Source: Rhodococcus sp. KBS0724 (GTDB lineage Bacteria; Actinomycetota; Actinomycetes; Mycobacteriales; Mycobacteriaceae). From it: 64,000 nt of DNA. Location: positions 1,197,501-1,261,500 of the forward strand of contig NZ_VCBX02000001.1 of NCBI RefSeq assembly GCF_005938745.2, read 5' to 3'. This document shows, piece after piece, positions 8,759-19,100 of this stretch; position 1 is the stretch's first letter, and every line of letters begins with the position of its first letter. The notes below the pieces were generated by a model. The model was not told where the DNA came from, searched no databases, and saw nothing but the letters and a program-made list of their open reading frames with translations. A program made the position numbers and the translations under genes.

Positions 8759-8798
8759 GTGCGCCTTTCCGGTAGTGAACGCTACCGGGAGGGCGCAC
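8759..8798. terminator. Bidirectional hairpin terminator between convergent genes
   Basis: GTGCGCC (8759-8765) pairs with GGCGCAC (8792-8798); inside, CCGGTAG pairs with CTACCGG around a short loop. It lies between the Clp gene and the convergent FAD-protein gene. The outer stem resembles those of the hairpins at 42669 and 62806. Confidence 0.75.
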
Positions 8799-8800
8799 AG

Positions 8801-10687
8801 TCATGTCGCGCCCAGGATCTCCGCAGCCAACGCGTCGTTGTGGCGAAAGAACCCCGCATTGGTACGTGGACGGGGGAATGCCGCAGACCAGTTGTGGCCG
8901 GCGACCCACGGTCCGACCGCAAATCGACGGGGATGGACTGTGTTGTCGGCGTGGCGGACTCGCGACGTCCCGTCCACAGCCAGCTTTGCGGCGCTGTCGG
9001 GCGTGGCTCGTAGCTCAACTGCCTCGCCGCGGCTGTGCAGGGACCGCAGTAGTGCGTCGCCGCTTGCGCTGATGGAGGCAACGGGCAAGCGCGCTTCGAT
9101 GAGGGTGCGCGTAGCCACGATGTCGGTATGAGATGCGCTGCGCGCGACAAACAGTCCGTCTCCGGTCGACGGATCTATCTCGGTGGAGAAGACGGTGTCG
9201 GGGCCCAGAAACTGCACTACGCCTGCTTCGTTGAGTGCCAGCAGTTGCTCGAGTCGCTCCGGTGGCGGACCACTGGCAATGAAGCTGAAGAAGGAATGCA
9301 GCCAGCCCTCGACGTCCTTGGCGACCGATTCCGCTGGGATTCGGCCACGGCGCAACAACTCTCCGACGGTCATGTACGACGACAGCAGTGCCGAGAAGAC
9401 GGCGGCATCGGCGCTGAAATACGGGTCCGATCTGCGCGAAATATCGGCTCTGACGTATTCACCGATCCGTTTCTGAACTGCATCCAATCCGTCGTAGCGT
9501 TCGTTGCCGAGGGGACGATTGAGCCGCTCCAGGTCGATTCGGTCTTCCGCTTTCGGTACGGCGTTCTCGATCAATTCGTCCAGATGCGGTGATCCCCAAC
9601 TGAGCGAGGAAAATTCGGAGTCGAACTCTTCCCACGTGCCCACGGTCCGTTCCGGATGTGCAGCAAAAAGTTCGTAATAGTGGGCGCCCGCCAGTTCTTT
9701 CGAGGCCAACGGCCAGATATCTTCGCGGAAGTCGAGTGGGCCGTCGCCCGGTACAAGATCTGCGGTGAAGAACTTCGGTAGCGGTGGTCGAGCGTCTTCG
9801 ATCGAGTACGAGATCTTGGAGTGGTAGGGAACTCCTCGGCGAGATCCTGCATACAGCAGAGGTTCCCGACCTGACGGTGAGTACACGAGGCTGCCGTTGT
9901 CGGCTCGTTCGAAGACACCACCGCGACTCTCGGCGAGGAGAACCATCCAGTCGATGAACGCCAGCCCGAGGCCCGCGATCAACACCGGCTCACCTTCGGC
10001 AATGACGTCGGCGTCGAGGTCTGCGGTGTATCCGGGACCGACGTAGGTCAAGTGGTGTTCGGAGGAGAAGTCCCTCAGTTGAATTTCCCGCGGAGCAGCC
10101 AACGCGTCCGGATGGCCCTGAGCCAACAGGACACCTGTTGCTTCGATCACGTCACCGTTGTCCAGATGGACGATTTGCGCACCGTCCGTGTCCTCGATGT
10201 CGACCACTGATCGACGATGAATCCGAACGTCGACGTGCAGCGGGGCCGAGTCGACAGCCGACTGGAATACCCAATGCAAGTAGCGGCTTTGCAAGGATCT
10301 CGACGCAAACGACGCGGGTGTGACGGTGGGTACCTCGTCCGCGATTTCGGGAAAAGCGCGGAGCTCGTCTGCGTTCTGGGCGACCCACTCGGCCAGGGTC
10401 GGACCTGGCACGATCGGGCCGTCGACGGTTGTCGTGTTGTCGGTGAACATCGTGACATCGGCGGTGGTGGAGTTCATCCACAAGAGGGGGGCTTGGCTGC
10501 CACGCCAGATGCGTCCGGCACCTGCTGGATACGGGTCGACCACATGAATCTCGAGCGGCGTCGGGTCTGCGTTCACCGCTTCCTGCGCGAGGATGCGTTC
10601 GAGTACTCCGGTGCCTCGAGGACCGCCGCCCACGATCACGATGACTGCGGCATTCCGCACTGACGTGCGGGGTCGGTCGGCGTTCAC
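8801..10687 (-). CDS. FAD/NAD(P)-binding protein (NAD_binding_9-type)
   Basis: A 628-residue protein with an N-terminal dinucleotide fold, AAVIVIVGGGPRGTGVLERI (Gly-rich loop at residues 20-27). Characteristic WMNSTTADVTMFTD and a second GLGLAFIDWMVLLAE nucleotide-fold segment follow. This is the FAD-NAD(P)-binding family of large oxidoreductase-like proteins, distantly related to ornithine/lysine N-hydroxylases; substrates are mostly unknown. The GTG start at 10687 is chosen because GGAGG precedes it by 5 nt; an extension to 10822 has no ribosome site. It stands alone, convergent with the Clp gene. The family is clear, the function is not. Confidence 0.75.
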   Translation of the reverse strand: MNADRPRTSVRNAAVIVIVGGGPRGTGVLERILAQEAVNADPTPLEIHVVDPYPAGAGRIWRGSQAPLLWMNSTTADVTMFTDNTTTVDGPIVPGPTLAEWVAQNADELRAFPEIADEVPTVTPASFASRSLQSRYLHWVFQSAVDSAPLHVDVRIHRRSVVDIEDTDGAQIVHLDNGDVIEATGVLLAQGHPDALAAPREIQLRDFSSEHHLTYVGPGYTADLDADVIAEGEPVLIAGLGLAFIDWMVLLAESRGGVFERADNGSLVYSPSGREPLLYAGSRRGVPYHSKISYSIEDARPPLPKFFTADLVPGDGPLDFREDIWPLASKELAGAHYYELFAAHPERTVGTWEEFDSEFSSLSWGSPHLDELIENAVPKAEDRIDLERLNRPLGNERYDGLDAVQKRIGEYVRADISRRSDPYFSADAAVFSALLSSYMTVGELLRRGRIPAESVAKDVEGWLHSFFSFIASGPPPERLEQLLALNEAGVVQFLGPDTVFSTEIDPSTGDGLFVARSASHTDIVATRTLIEARLPVASISASGDALLRSLHSRGEAVELRATPDSAAKLAVDGTSRVRHADNTVHPRRFAVGPWVAGHNWSAAFPRPRTNAGFFRHNDALAAEILGAT

Positions 10688-10867
10688 GAATCCTCCATCG
10701 GACCTGGCAGAAAGCACCCACACCTCGAAAAGAGGGGGTTGCTGCGACGTCGGGGAGCCAGGACTCTCGATCGCTCGAAGATGGTTGAGTCCCAGTGTTA
10801 TCCGTGGAGGGTTGTGTGGCAAGGATTTTCGGACATCGGATCAGCCTGAATCAAACTGTTGTCACGA

Positions 10868-12289
10868 TCACTCCTGCGGATAAGGTAGATGACTACTGCT
10901 GTTTTCGCTCACCGATACCGGTCGGCCCAGCTGAGGAAACGCGCGTTGAGCGCACGACAGTCGGTCGCACACCTTGCATCCTGCCCCGATCGGAACGATG
11001 GTAGCGGGGTCATCTGTCTGAATGCCGCGTGAATAGACCATGCGGTCGGCGTAGGCGATGTCGCAGCCGAGCCCGATGGCAAAATTACGCTCAGGAGCAA
11101 GATAGCCAAGGCCGCTGCTGTGAGTAGTGCGCGCAATCCACAGATAAGTCCGCCCGTCCGGCATCTTCGCGACCTGGGTGAGGATGCGGCCTGGGCCGGC
11201 GAATGCTTCGTGCACCACCCACAGAGGGCAGCTGCCGCCCACCCTTGAGAAGTGGAATGCCGTGGCGGACTGCCGCTTCGAGATGTTTCCGGCACGATCG
11301 GTTCGAACGAAGAAGAAGGGTATGCCCCGTTGCCCGTGCCGCTGCAGAGTGGAGAGTCGGTGACAGATCGTCTCGAACCCGACCTCGAATTTCAGACTCA
11401 GAAGTTCGATATCGTAGCGCAGGTTCTCGGCAGAGTTCAGGAAGTGCGTGTAAGGAAGCAGTAGCGCACCGGCAAAATAGTGGGCCAGCCCGACGCGGGC
11501 CAGTGCGGCCGACTCGGCGGTCAACGATTCATCTTCTGCCACAATGGAATCAATGAGATCTGCCTGGGTGAAGAAGGCCAATTGCATGGCGATCTGGAAG
11601 GCGCGTTGCCCGGCGGAGAGCCGGCGGGCCAGGGTGAGAATCGACTTGTCGGCGTCGTAGAACCGTTTGGGCCCCAACTTGTCCGGCTCATCGGTGCGGA
11701 TTCGGACCGTGACGCCGTGTTGATCGCGCAACAGCCTGGCCAGCTGAAGATCGAGTGCTCCGATGGACAATGCGTTGTCGACGAACAGCCTCTCCGCGGC
11801 GTCGTCGAGGGCTGAGATGTGATTGCGGCGATCGTAGAAGAAGTCGCGGACCTCTTCGTACGGCATGGGCATCAAGGTGGTCTCGGGTACTGCATCACCG
11901 GATAACTGCGTGGAAAATTGATCGAGTTGCTCTGTCGCGGCATGCAACCGCCGGTGCAGCATCACCAACGTGCGTCCGACAGCCGGCATCCGCGCTACCA
12001 ACTCGTCTACTTCGGCCAGGGATACCTCGCCGGATTCGGATGTCTCGGCGAGAGCTTCCTGGACGTCGGCAACCAGCCGGGCATCGGAGTCCGATGCGAA
12101 GAACTGGACGTCGAGGTCGAATTCGGAATTGAGTTTCAACAGAACCGGGACTGTCAGCGGACGTTGATCGTTCTCGAGTTGATTGACGTAACTCGGGGAG
12201 AGTCCGAGCACCTTCGCGAGCGCGGACTGTGACAGGTTGCGCTCGTCTCGGAGGCGCCGTAGACGGGCGCCCGCGTACATCTTTTTCAT
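10868..12289 (-). CDS. prpR: PrpR/RamB-family (ScfR) regulator of propionate metabolism
   Basis: A 473-residue regulator with an N-terminal Cro/C1 helix-turn-helix (RLRRLRDERNLSQSALAKVL, then LSPSYVNQLENDQRPLT), a middle IrrE/ImmA-like segment without an intact metalloprotease HExxH, and a C-terminal DUF2083-like region. The cysteines C438, C441 and C446 (CKVCDRLSC) sit where mycobacterial PrpR proteins have conserved cysteines linked to Fe-S or redox sensing. Homologues RamB and PrpR (Rv1129c) control acetate, glyoxylate and methylcitrate genes and respond to short-chain acyl-CoA. The start at 12289 follows GAGGAG; an extension to 12442 is rejected. Divergence from prpD makes prpDBC its most likely target. 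Confidence 0.85.
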   Translation of the reverse strand: MKKMYAGARLRRLRDERNLSQSALAKVLGLSPSYVNQLENDQRPLTVPVLLKLNSEFDLDVQFFASDSDARLVADVQEALAETSESGEVSLAEVDELVARMPAVGRTLVMLHRRLHAATEQLDQFSTQLSGDAVPETTLMPMPYEEVRDFFYDRRNHISALDDAAERLFVDNALSIGALDLQLARLLRDQHGVTVRIRTDEPDKLGPKRFYDADKSILTLARRLSAGQRAFQIAMQLAFFTQADLIDSIVAEDESLTAESAALARVGLAHYFAGALLLPYTHFLNSAENLRYDIELLSLKFEVGFETICHRLSTLQRHGQRGIPFFFVRTDRAGNISKRQSATAFHFSRVGGSCPLWVVHEAFAGPGRILTQVAKMPDGRTYLWIARTTHSSGLGYLAPERNFAIGLGCDIAYADRMVYSRGIQTDDPATIVPIGAGCKVCDRLSCAQRAFPQLGRPVSVSENSSSHLPYPQE

Positions 12290-12333
12290 CGAATCTCCTC
12301 GGTACTGATGGAAGATCACACTACCGAGGCGAA

Positions 12334-12388
12334 ATTCGCAACGTTCGCAACATTGCAAGGTCGTTGTTGCACAAATAGGCATGTGCAA
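12334..12388. promoter_or_regulatory. Candidate PrpR operators between prpR and prpD
   Basis: The divergent promoter region contains repeated GCAA half-sites: TTCGCAA, TTCGCAA and TTGCAA within 12334-12358. An inverted pair TTGCAC-N10-GTGCAA follows at 12367-12388, and GTGCAAA lies at 12421-12427. Known RamB/PrpR sites are TTTGCAAA-like. The assignment is inference from motif and position. Confidence 0.5.
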
Positions 12389-12456
12389 GCTCTTTTCCTG
12401 GGTCCTCCGGGCTGCGTAGCGTGCAAATAGATACCGAAACACGTGGAAAGAGGATC

Positions 12457-13959
12457 ATGAAGACGCATCTCGTACGCACTCGCCGTTCGGCCGAAGAGTT
12501 CCCCAAAGACGAGCATCTGGCGTGGAAGATCGCGGAAGTTGCGACAGATTCAGTCGAGGTTGCCGACGCGAGCGCCGACATGATCGTCAACCGAATCATC
12601 GACAATGCGGCGGTCGCCGCCGCCTCCCTCGTGCGGCGTCCGGTGGTGAACGCGCGTGCTCAAGCGCAGTCTCATCCGTATACGCCCGGCTCCACCGTGT
12701 TCGGTATCCCCGGAACGTTCTCACCGGAATGGGCCGCTTGGGCCAACGGCGTAGCGGTTCGTGAACTCGACTTCCACGACACGTTCCTCGCGGCCGAGTA
12801 CTCGCACCCGGGTGACAACATTCCGCCGATCCTCGCAGTCGCCCAGCACACGGGACGCGACGGCAAGGACCTGATCCGCGGACTCGCAACAGGCTACGAA
12901 ATTCAGATCGACTTGGTTCGGGCTATCTGCCTGCACGAGCACAAGATCGACCACGTCGCACACCTCGGCCCCTCGGCTGCCGCCGGTATCGGAACCCTGC
13001 TCGGTCTCGACACCGAGACGGTCTACCAGGCGATCGGTCAGGCACTGCACCTGACGACGGCCACCCGTCAGTCCCGTAAAGGTGAGATCTCCAGCTGGAA
13101 GGCATACGCTCCCGCGTTGGCCGGCAAGGTTGCCGTCGAAGCTGTCGACCGCGCGATGCGCGGGGAAGGTGCACCTTCGCCGATCTGGGAAGGCGAAGAC
13201 GGCGTCATCGCCTGGATGCTCGGTGGACCCGAGAAGGAATACCATGTCCCGCTGCCTGGCGCCGGTGAGAGCAAGCGCGCGATCCTCGATTCCTACACCA
13301 AGGAACATTCCGCCGAATACCAGAGCCAGGCTCCGATCGACCTCGCGCGTCGGATGCGCTCCCGCGTAGGTGATCTCGATCAGATTGCGTCGATCGTCCT
13401 GCACACCAGTCACCACACCCACGTCGTGATCGGCACGGGCTCCGGAGATCCGCAGAAGTTCGACCCCACCGCGTCACGCGAAACCCTCGACCACTCGGTG
13501 ATGTACATCTTTGCGGTTGCCTTGCAGGACGGTACGTGGCATCACGAGCATTCGTACGCTCCCGAGCGTGCACAGCGCCCGGACACGATCGAGTTGTGGA
13601 ACAAGATCTCCACGCGTGAAGATCCGGAATGGACTCGTCGTTACCACTCGACGGATCCGGACGAGAAGGCATTTGGTGCTCGCGCCGAAATCACCTTGAA
13701 GAGTGGCGAACTCATCATCGACGAACTGGCAGTTGCCGACGCCCATCCGCTCGGGGCGCGCCCCTTCGCTCGCGATCAGTACATCGCCAAGTTCCGCACC
13801 CTCGCCGAGGGCGTCATCGAGCCGAGCGAACAGGATCGCTTCCTCGACGCCGCCCAGCGCACAGCGCAGCTGAAGGCCGGCGAGCTCGATCAGCTCACCT
13901 TCACCGTTTCCGACGACGTGCTCGCTCGGGCTCCCAAGGTCACCAAGGGGATCTTCTGA
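12457..13959 (+). CDS. prpD: 2-methylcitrate dehydratase
   Basis: A 500-residue MmgE/PrpD-family protein converting 2-methylcitrate to 2-methylaconitate or 2-methylisocitrate in the cytoplasmic methylcitrate cycle. Family segments visible include [16 protein letters not shown] near residue 110, GLATGYEIQ and the [18 protein letters not shown] block. The ATG at 12457 follows an AAGAGG site, and family members begin near here; the GTG at 12421 is too far upstream and lies within a putative operator repeat. Its TGA shares one base with the ATG of prpB, and prpC overlaps prpB, so the three form one coupled operon. Divergent prpR is the probable regulator. Confidence 0.93.
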   Translation: MKTHLVRTRRSAEEFPKDEHLAWKIAEVATDSVEVADASADMIVNRIIDNAAVAAASLVRRPVVNARAQAQSHPYTPGSTVFGIPGTFSPEWAAWANGVAVRELDFHDTFLAAEYSHPGDNIPPILAVAQHTGRDGKDLIRGLATGYEIQIDLVRAICLHEHKIDHVAHLGPSAAAGIGTLLGLDTETVYQAIGQALHLTTATRQSRKGEISSWKAYAPALAGKVAVEAVDRAMRGEGAPSPIWEGEDGVIAWMLGGPEKEYHVPLPGAGESKRAILDSYTKEHSAEYQSQAPIDLARRMRSRVGDLDQIASIVLHTSHHTHVVIGTGSGDPQKFDPTASRETLDHSVMYIFAVALQDGTWHHEHSYAPERAQRPDTIELWNKISTREDPEWTRRYHSTDPDEKAFGARAEITLKSGELIIDELAVADAHPLGARPFARDQYIAKFRTLAEGVIEPSEQDRFLDAAQRTAQLKAGELDQLTFTVSDDVLARAPKVTKGIF

Positions 13960-14876
13960 TGACGGGCCTCATCGCGGCGTCGACGTCGGCAGCAGACAAG
14001 CGCGTCGCTTTCCGGGCAGGCTTGACGTCGGGCAAGATCCAACGTCTGCCTGGTGCGATTAACCCGTTGACAGCCAAGTTGATTCAGGAAATCGGGTTCG
14101 AAGGTGTCTACGTGTCCGGCGGTGCGTATTCTGCCGGACTGGCGCTTCCCGATATCGGATTGACCACGCTCACCGAGGTAGCCGGACACAGCAAGCAAAT
14201 CGCTCGCGTCACCGACCTTCCGACGCTCGTCGACGCGGACACCGGATTCGGTGAACCCATGAGTGCTGCCCGCACGGTCACGATCTTCGAGGACGACGGC
14301 ATTGCCGGTCTGCATCTCGAAGATCAGATCAACCCTAAGCGGTGCGGGCACCTCGATGGCAAGGCAATCGTGCCGACCGAGGACATGGTGCGCCGAGTAC
14401 GCGCCGCTGTCTCGGCACGGCGCGATCCGAATTTCGTGATCTGCGCTCGTACCGATGCCGCAGGAATCGACGGTATCGATGCCGCGATCGAGCGGGCAAA
14501 GGCATATGCCGACGCCGGAGCTGATCTGATCTTCACGGAGGCACTCGCCACCGAAGCCGACTTCGAGAAGTTCCGCGCCGCAGTCGATATTCCGTTGCTT
14601 GCCAACATGACCGAGTTCGGAAAGTCGAATCTCCTCTCCGCGAAGACGTTGGAAGAGATTGGCTTCAATGCCGTCATCTACCCCGTGACCACCCTGCGTC
14701 TGGCGATGTTCGCGATCGAGAAGGGACTGCGCGAAATTCACGCAGAAGGCACCCAGGAGGGATTGCTCGGCGAGATGCAGCACCGCAGCCGGCTCTACGA
14801 AATTCTCGAGTACGAACGGTACAACGAATTCGACAGTGGCATTTTCAATTTCAGCGTGGAGGGGAGTAGGACATGA
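13959..14876 (+). CDS. prpB: 2-methylisocitrate lyase
   Basis: A 305-residue member of the isocitrate lyase/PEP mutase superfamily that cleaves 2-methylisocitrate to pyruvate and succinate. The catalytic loop reads KRCGH with Cys129, close to the KKCGH signature; Mg-binding DADTGFGEP and the LEDQ segment are present. The true start is the ATG overlapping the prpD stop (TGATG), which gives the normal family length. The last 4 nt overlap prpC. The pyruvate produced can enter the adjacent pyruvate carboxylase step. Confidence 0.93.
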   Translation: MTGLIAASTSAADKRVAFRAGLTSGKIQRLPGAINPLTAKLIQEIGFEGVYVSGGAYSAGLALPDIGLTTLTEVAGHSKQIARVTDLPTLVDADTGFGEPMSAARTVTIFEDDGIAGLHLEDQINPKRCGHLDGKAIVPTEDMVRRVRAAVSARRDPNFVICARTDAAGIDGIDAAIERAKAYADAGADLIFTEALATEADFEKFRAAVDIPLLANMTEFGKSNLLSAKTLEEIGFNAVIYPVTTLRLAMFAIEKGLREIHAEGTQEGLLGEMQHRSRLYEILEYERYNEFDSGIFNFSVEGSRT

Positions 14877-15994
14877 CCGAACAGATTCCGACGATCTACA
14901 AGGGCTTAGCGGGAGTTGTCGTTGATACGACGGCGATCTCCAAGGTAGTACCCGAGACGAATTCGTTGACTTATCGCGGTTACGCGGTGCAGGATCTTGC
15001 CGCCAACTGCAGCTTCGAAGAAGTTGCGTATCTGCTCTGGTACGGCGAACTGCCGACTCCCGAGCAACTCGAATTGCTTTGTCTGCGTGAGCGTGCGGCT
15101 CGCCGCGCCGATCGGTCACTGCTGTCACTGCTGGCGAAGATGCCGGACAACTGCCACCCGATGGATGTGGTTCGCACTGCCATCAGTTATCTCGGGGCCG
15201 AAGACCCGGCGGAGGACGACAATTCGGCGCAGGAGAATCTTGCCAAGGCCCTGCGCATGACGGCAATCCTGCCGACGATTGTCGCTGCCGATTTCCGTCG
15301 TCGTCGCGGCCAGGACCCCATCGCGCCGCAGTCCGAACTGGGTTTCGCCGAAAACTTCCTCACCATGTGCTTCGGGAGTGTCCCGGAACCGGCGATCGTG
15401 AAGGCCTTCGAAGTCTCGCTGATCCTGTACGCGGAGCACTCATTCAATGCTTCCACTTTCGCTGCCCGCGTGGTGACCTCGACGCTGTCCGACATTTACA
15501 GCGCCGTGACAGCGGCTATCGGTACGCTCAAAGGCCCGTTGCACGGCGGCGCTAACGAAGCCGTCATGCACGACATGCTCGAGATCGCAGACCCCGATCG
15601 CGCCGAGGCGTGGATGTCGGCGAAGCTGGCAGCCAAGGACAAAGTGATGGGCTTCGGCCACCGTGTCTACAAGAACGGCGACTCGCGGGTTCCCACCATG
15701 AAACAGGCCCTCATCGACGTTGCGGAAGTAACCGACGGTGAGAAGTGGGTGCAGATGTACGAGATCCTCGAGAAGACGATGGTCAGTGCCACCGGCATCA
15801 AACCGAATCTCGATTTCCCCACGGGCCCGGCGTATTACCTCATGGGCTTCGACGTCGAGATGTTCACGCCGATCTTCGTGATGAGCCGGATCACCGGATG
15901 GACCGCGCACATCATCGAGCAAGGACAGTCCAATGCGTTGATCAGGCCACTGAGCCAGTATTCCGGTGTGCCACAGCGCACGGTCGTGGCATGA
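14873..15994 (+). CDS. prpC: 2-methylcitrate synthase
   Basis: A 373-residue type I citrate-synthase fold protein that condenses propionyl-CoA with oxaloacetate. It has the active-site blocks LYAEHSFNASTFAARV, GALKGPLHGGANEA-like (TLKGPLHGGANEAVMHDML) and VMGFGHRVYKNGDSR, with the C-terminal arginine region PLSQYSGVPQR. Its length and its place directly after prpB with ATGA overlap point to methylcitrate rather than citrate synthase. Two strong hairpins follow at 16023 and 16081. Confidence 0.93.
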   Translation: MTEQIPTIYKGLAGVVVDTTAISKVVPETNSLTYRGYAVQDLAANCSFEEVAYLLWYGELPTPEQLELLCLRERAARRADRSLLSLLAKMPDNCHPMDVVRTAISYLGAEDPAEDDNSAQENLAKALRMTAILPTIVAADFRRRRGQDPIAPQSELGFAENFLTMCFGSVPEPAIVKAFEVSLILYAEHSFNASTFAARVVTSTLSDIYSAVTAAIGTLKGPLHGGANEAVMHDMLEIADPDRAEAWMSAKLAAKDKVMGFGHRVYKNGDSRVPTMKQALIDVAEVTDGEKWVQMYEILEKTMVSATGIKPNLDFPTGPAYYLMGFDVEMFTPIFVMSRITGWTAHIIEQGQSNALIRPLSQYSGVPQRTVVA

Positions 15995-16022
15995 CACTTT
16001 TTACCGTCGTCGCCTGAGACTT

Positions 16023-16109
16023 GCGTCGACGAGGTTCGGTTCTGGCATCACCGTCTCCTGGCCTCGTCGACGCCCCCCTGCATGGCCCGCACGATACGTG
16101 CGGGCCATG
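16023..16109 (+). terminator. Double hairpin terminator after prpDBC
   Basis: Two perfect 12-bp stems stand in tandem: GCGTCGACGAGG (16023-16034) with CCTCGTCGACGC (16062-16073), and CATGGCCCGCAC (16081-16092) with GTGCGGGCCATG (16098-16109, 5-nt loop). The second is followed by GTGTTT. They separate the prp operon from pyc. Confidence 0.8.
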
Positions 16110-16154
16110 CGTGTTTCGCCGCACAGAACACCCGACAGCGAAGGTTTTATCTCC

Positions 16155-19100
16155 ATGTTCTCCAAAGTGCTTGTCGCCAACCGAGGCGAAATCGCGATCC
16201 GCGCATTCCGGGCCGCCTACGAACTAGGCGCCGGAACGGTGGCCGTGTTCCCGTACGAGGATCGAAACTCGATCCACCGGTCCAAAGCCGACGAGAGTTA
16301 TCAGATCGGGGAGAAGGGGCACCCTGTCCGTGCTTACCTGTCGGTTCCGGAGGTAATTGCCGCCGCCCGGAAGGCCGGTGCCGACGCGATCTACCCCGGA
16401 TACGGATTCCTTTCGGAGAAACCGGAACTCGCGGCGGCATGCGCCGAGGCGGGTATCACGTTCGTCGGACCATCGGCGCAGGTGCTGGAGTTGACGGGAA
16501 ACAAGGCCCGCGCGATTGCGGCGGCTCGAGCGGCTGGACTGCCGGTTCTCGAGTCCTCCGAGCCGTCCACCGATATCGACGCGCTGATGAGCGCGTCGGA
16601 GTCGATGGAGTTCCCGATCTTCGTGAAGGCCGTTGCCGGTGGCGGTGGGCGAGGGATGCGCCGGGTCGCTGAACGCTCGAAGTTGCGGGAATCGATCGAA
16701 GCGGCTGCCCGCGAAGCGGAGTCGGCGTTCGGTGATGCGACGGTCTTCCTCGAGCAGGCAGTGGTCGATCCTCGTCACATCGAGGTGCAGATCCTCGCTG
16801 ACGGCGAGGGCAACGTCATCCACTTGTTCGAGCGGGATTGCAGCGTGCAACGACGCCATCAGAAGGTCGTCGAACTCGCGCCCGCCCCGAACCTTCCGGC
16901 CGGCCTTCGCGAGAAGATCTGTGCCGATGCGGTTGCGTTTGCGCGGGCAATAAACTACTCGTGTGCCGGTACCGTCGAGTTCCTGCTCGATACCCGGGGC
17001 AATCATGTGTTCATCGAGATGAATCCGCGAATTCAAGTGGAGCACACCGTCACCGAAGAAGTGACGGATGTCGATCTGGTTCAGTCGCAGCTCCGAATTG
17101 CCTCGGGTGAGACGCTGTCGGATCTGGGTCTTCGCCAGGAGTCGATTGTTCTGCGCGGCGCAGCGCTTCAATTGCGGATCACCACTGAGGATCCCGCCAA
17201 CGGATTCCGCCCGGACACCGGACGGATCACTGCCTACCGTACGCCGGGCGGTGCAGGCGTACGCCTGGACGGCGGCGCGACGCTGGGCGCGGAAGTCGGT
17301 GCGCATTTCGATTCCATGTTGGTCAAGCTGACCTGCCGTGGACGCGATCTCCCTACGGCCATCTCGCGCGCCAGGCGTGCAGTTACCGAATTCCGCATTC
17401 GAGGAGTATCCACCAATATTCCCTTCCTGCAAGCGGTTCTCGACGATGCGGACTTCCGGGCCGGCGAGGTGACGACGTCGTTCATCGAGGAGCGTCCGGG
17501 GCTTCTCACGTCGCGGGCGTCGGCAGATCGAGGTACGAAGATCCTCACGTATCTCGCCGACGTGACGGTGAACCGACCGCACGGCGAGCGGCCGTCGAAG
17601 GGTTATCCGCACGACAAACTCCCGAAGATCGACGGGGCGGCGGCGCCGAAGGACGGTTCGAAGCAGCGGCTCACGGCGCTGGGTCCCGACGGTTTCGCCG
17701 CCGCGCTGCGGGCGCAGAAGGCAGTGGCGGTCACGGATACAACGTTCCGTGATGCACATCAGTCACTGCTCGCGACCAGAGTGCGGACCAGCGGTCTCCT
17801 CGCTGTGGCCGGCCATGTTGCTCGGATGACTCCGGAACTGCTGTCCGTGGAAGCCTGGGGAGGAGCGACTTACGATGTGGCGCTTCGCTTCTTGAAGGAG
17901 GACCCGTGGGACAGGCTCGCGGCGTTGCGCGAGGCGGTGCCGAACATCTGCCTGCAGATGCTTCTGCGCGGCCGTAACACCGTCGGGTACACGCCGTATC
18001 CGGAGAGGGTGACCACTGCATTCGTGGACGAAGCAGCCCGAACCGGCGTCGATATCTTCCGGATCTTCGATGCGCTCAACAACGTCGATCAGATGCGCCC
18101 GGCCATAGATGCGGTACGGGCGACCGGAACGACCGTCGCCGAAGTAGCGCTGAGTTACACCGGTGACCTGTCGAATCCCGCGGAGAAGCTCTACACACTC
18201 GACTACTACCTGCGCCTCGCGCAGGAGATAGTGGAAGCGGGAGCGCACGTTCTCGCGATCAAGGACATGGCCGGGTTGCTTCGCGCACCGGCGGCCGCAA
18301 CACTCGTGTCCGCACTGCGGAGCAACTTCGATCTCCCGGTGCATGTGCATACCCACGACACTCCGGGTGGTCAACTCGCGACCTACCTTGCGGCGTGGCA
18401 AGCCGGCGCCGACGCAGTCGACGGCGCATCCGCTCCCATGGCCGGAACCACCAGTCAACCGGCACTGTCGGCGATCGTGGCCGCTGCGGCTCATTCCGAG
18501 TACGACACCGGAATCGATCTCGGGGCCGTCTGCGATCTGGAACCGTACTGGGAGTCGCTACGAAAGGTGTACGCACCGTTCGAGTCCGGCGTTCCGGCAC
18601 CAACCGGACGCGTCTATACCCACGAGATCCCCGGTGGTCAGCTTTCCAATTTGCGCACCCAGGCAGCGGCTCTGGGGCTCGCCGACCGATTCGAGGACGT
18701 CGAGTCGAAGTACGCGGCGGCAGATCGGATGCTCGGCCGATTGGTCAAGGTGACACCGTCGTCGAAGGTGGTCGGAGACTTGGCTCTCCACCTCGTAGGT
18801 ACCGGTGTGAGTTCCGACGAATTCGCCGCGGACCCGGCAAAATTCGATCTTCCCGAATCCGTGATCGGCTTTCTGCGTGGCGAACTGGGGACTCCGCCCG
18901 CCGGTTGGCCGGAGCCTTTCCGCACGAAGGCATTGGAAGGGCGTGGGCCGGCGAAACCTGAAGTGCCATTGTCCGAGGATGACAGCAAAGCGCTCGGCGG
19001 AGAATCCACACAGGTGCGCTCGACGCTGAACCGGTTGCTGTTTCCCGGCCCGACGAAGGAATTTCTCGATCATCGCGAGCAGTACGGAGATACGTCCAGG

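Noticed and set aside
10688..10822. 45-codon N-terminal extension of the FAD-binding protein
   Set aside because: No ribosome site at its start, whereas GGAGG precedes the GTG at 10687; the extension is not nucleotide-fold sequence.
13629..13958. N-terminal extension of prpB
   Set aside because: Family length and the TGATG coupling place the start at 13959; the extension lies inside prpD.
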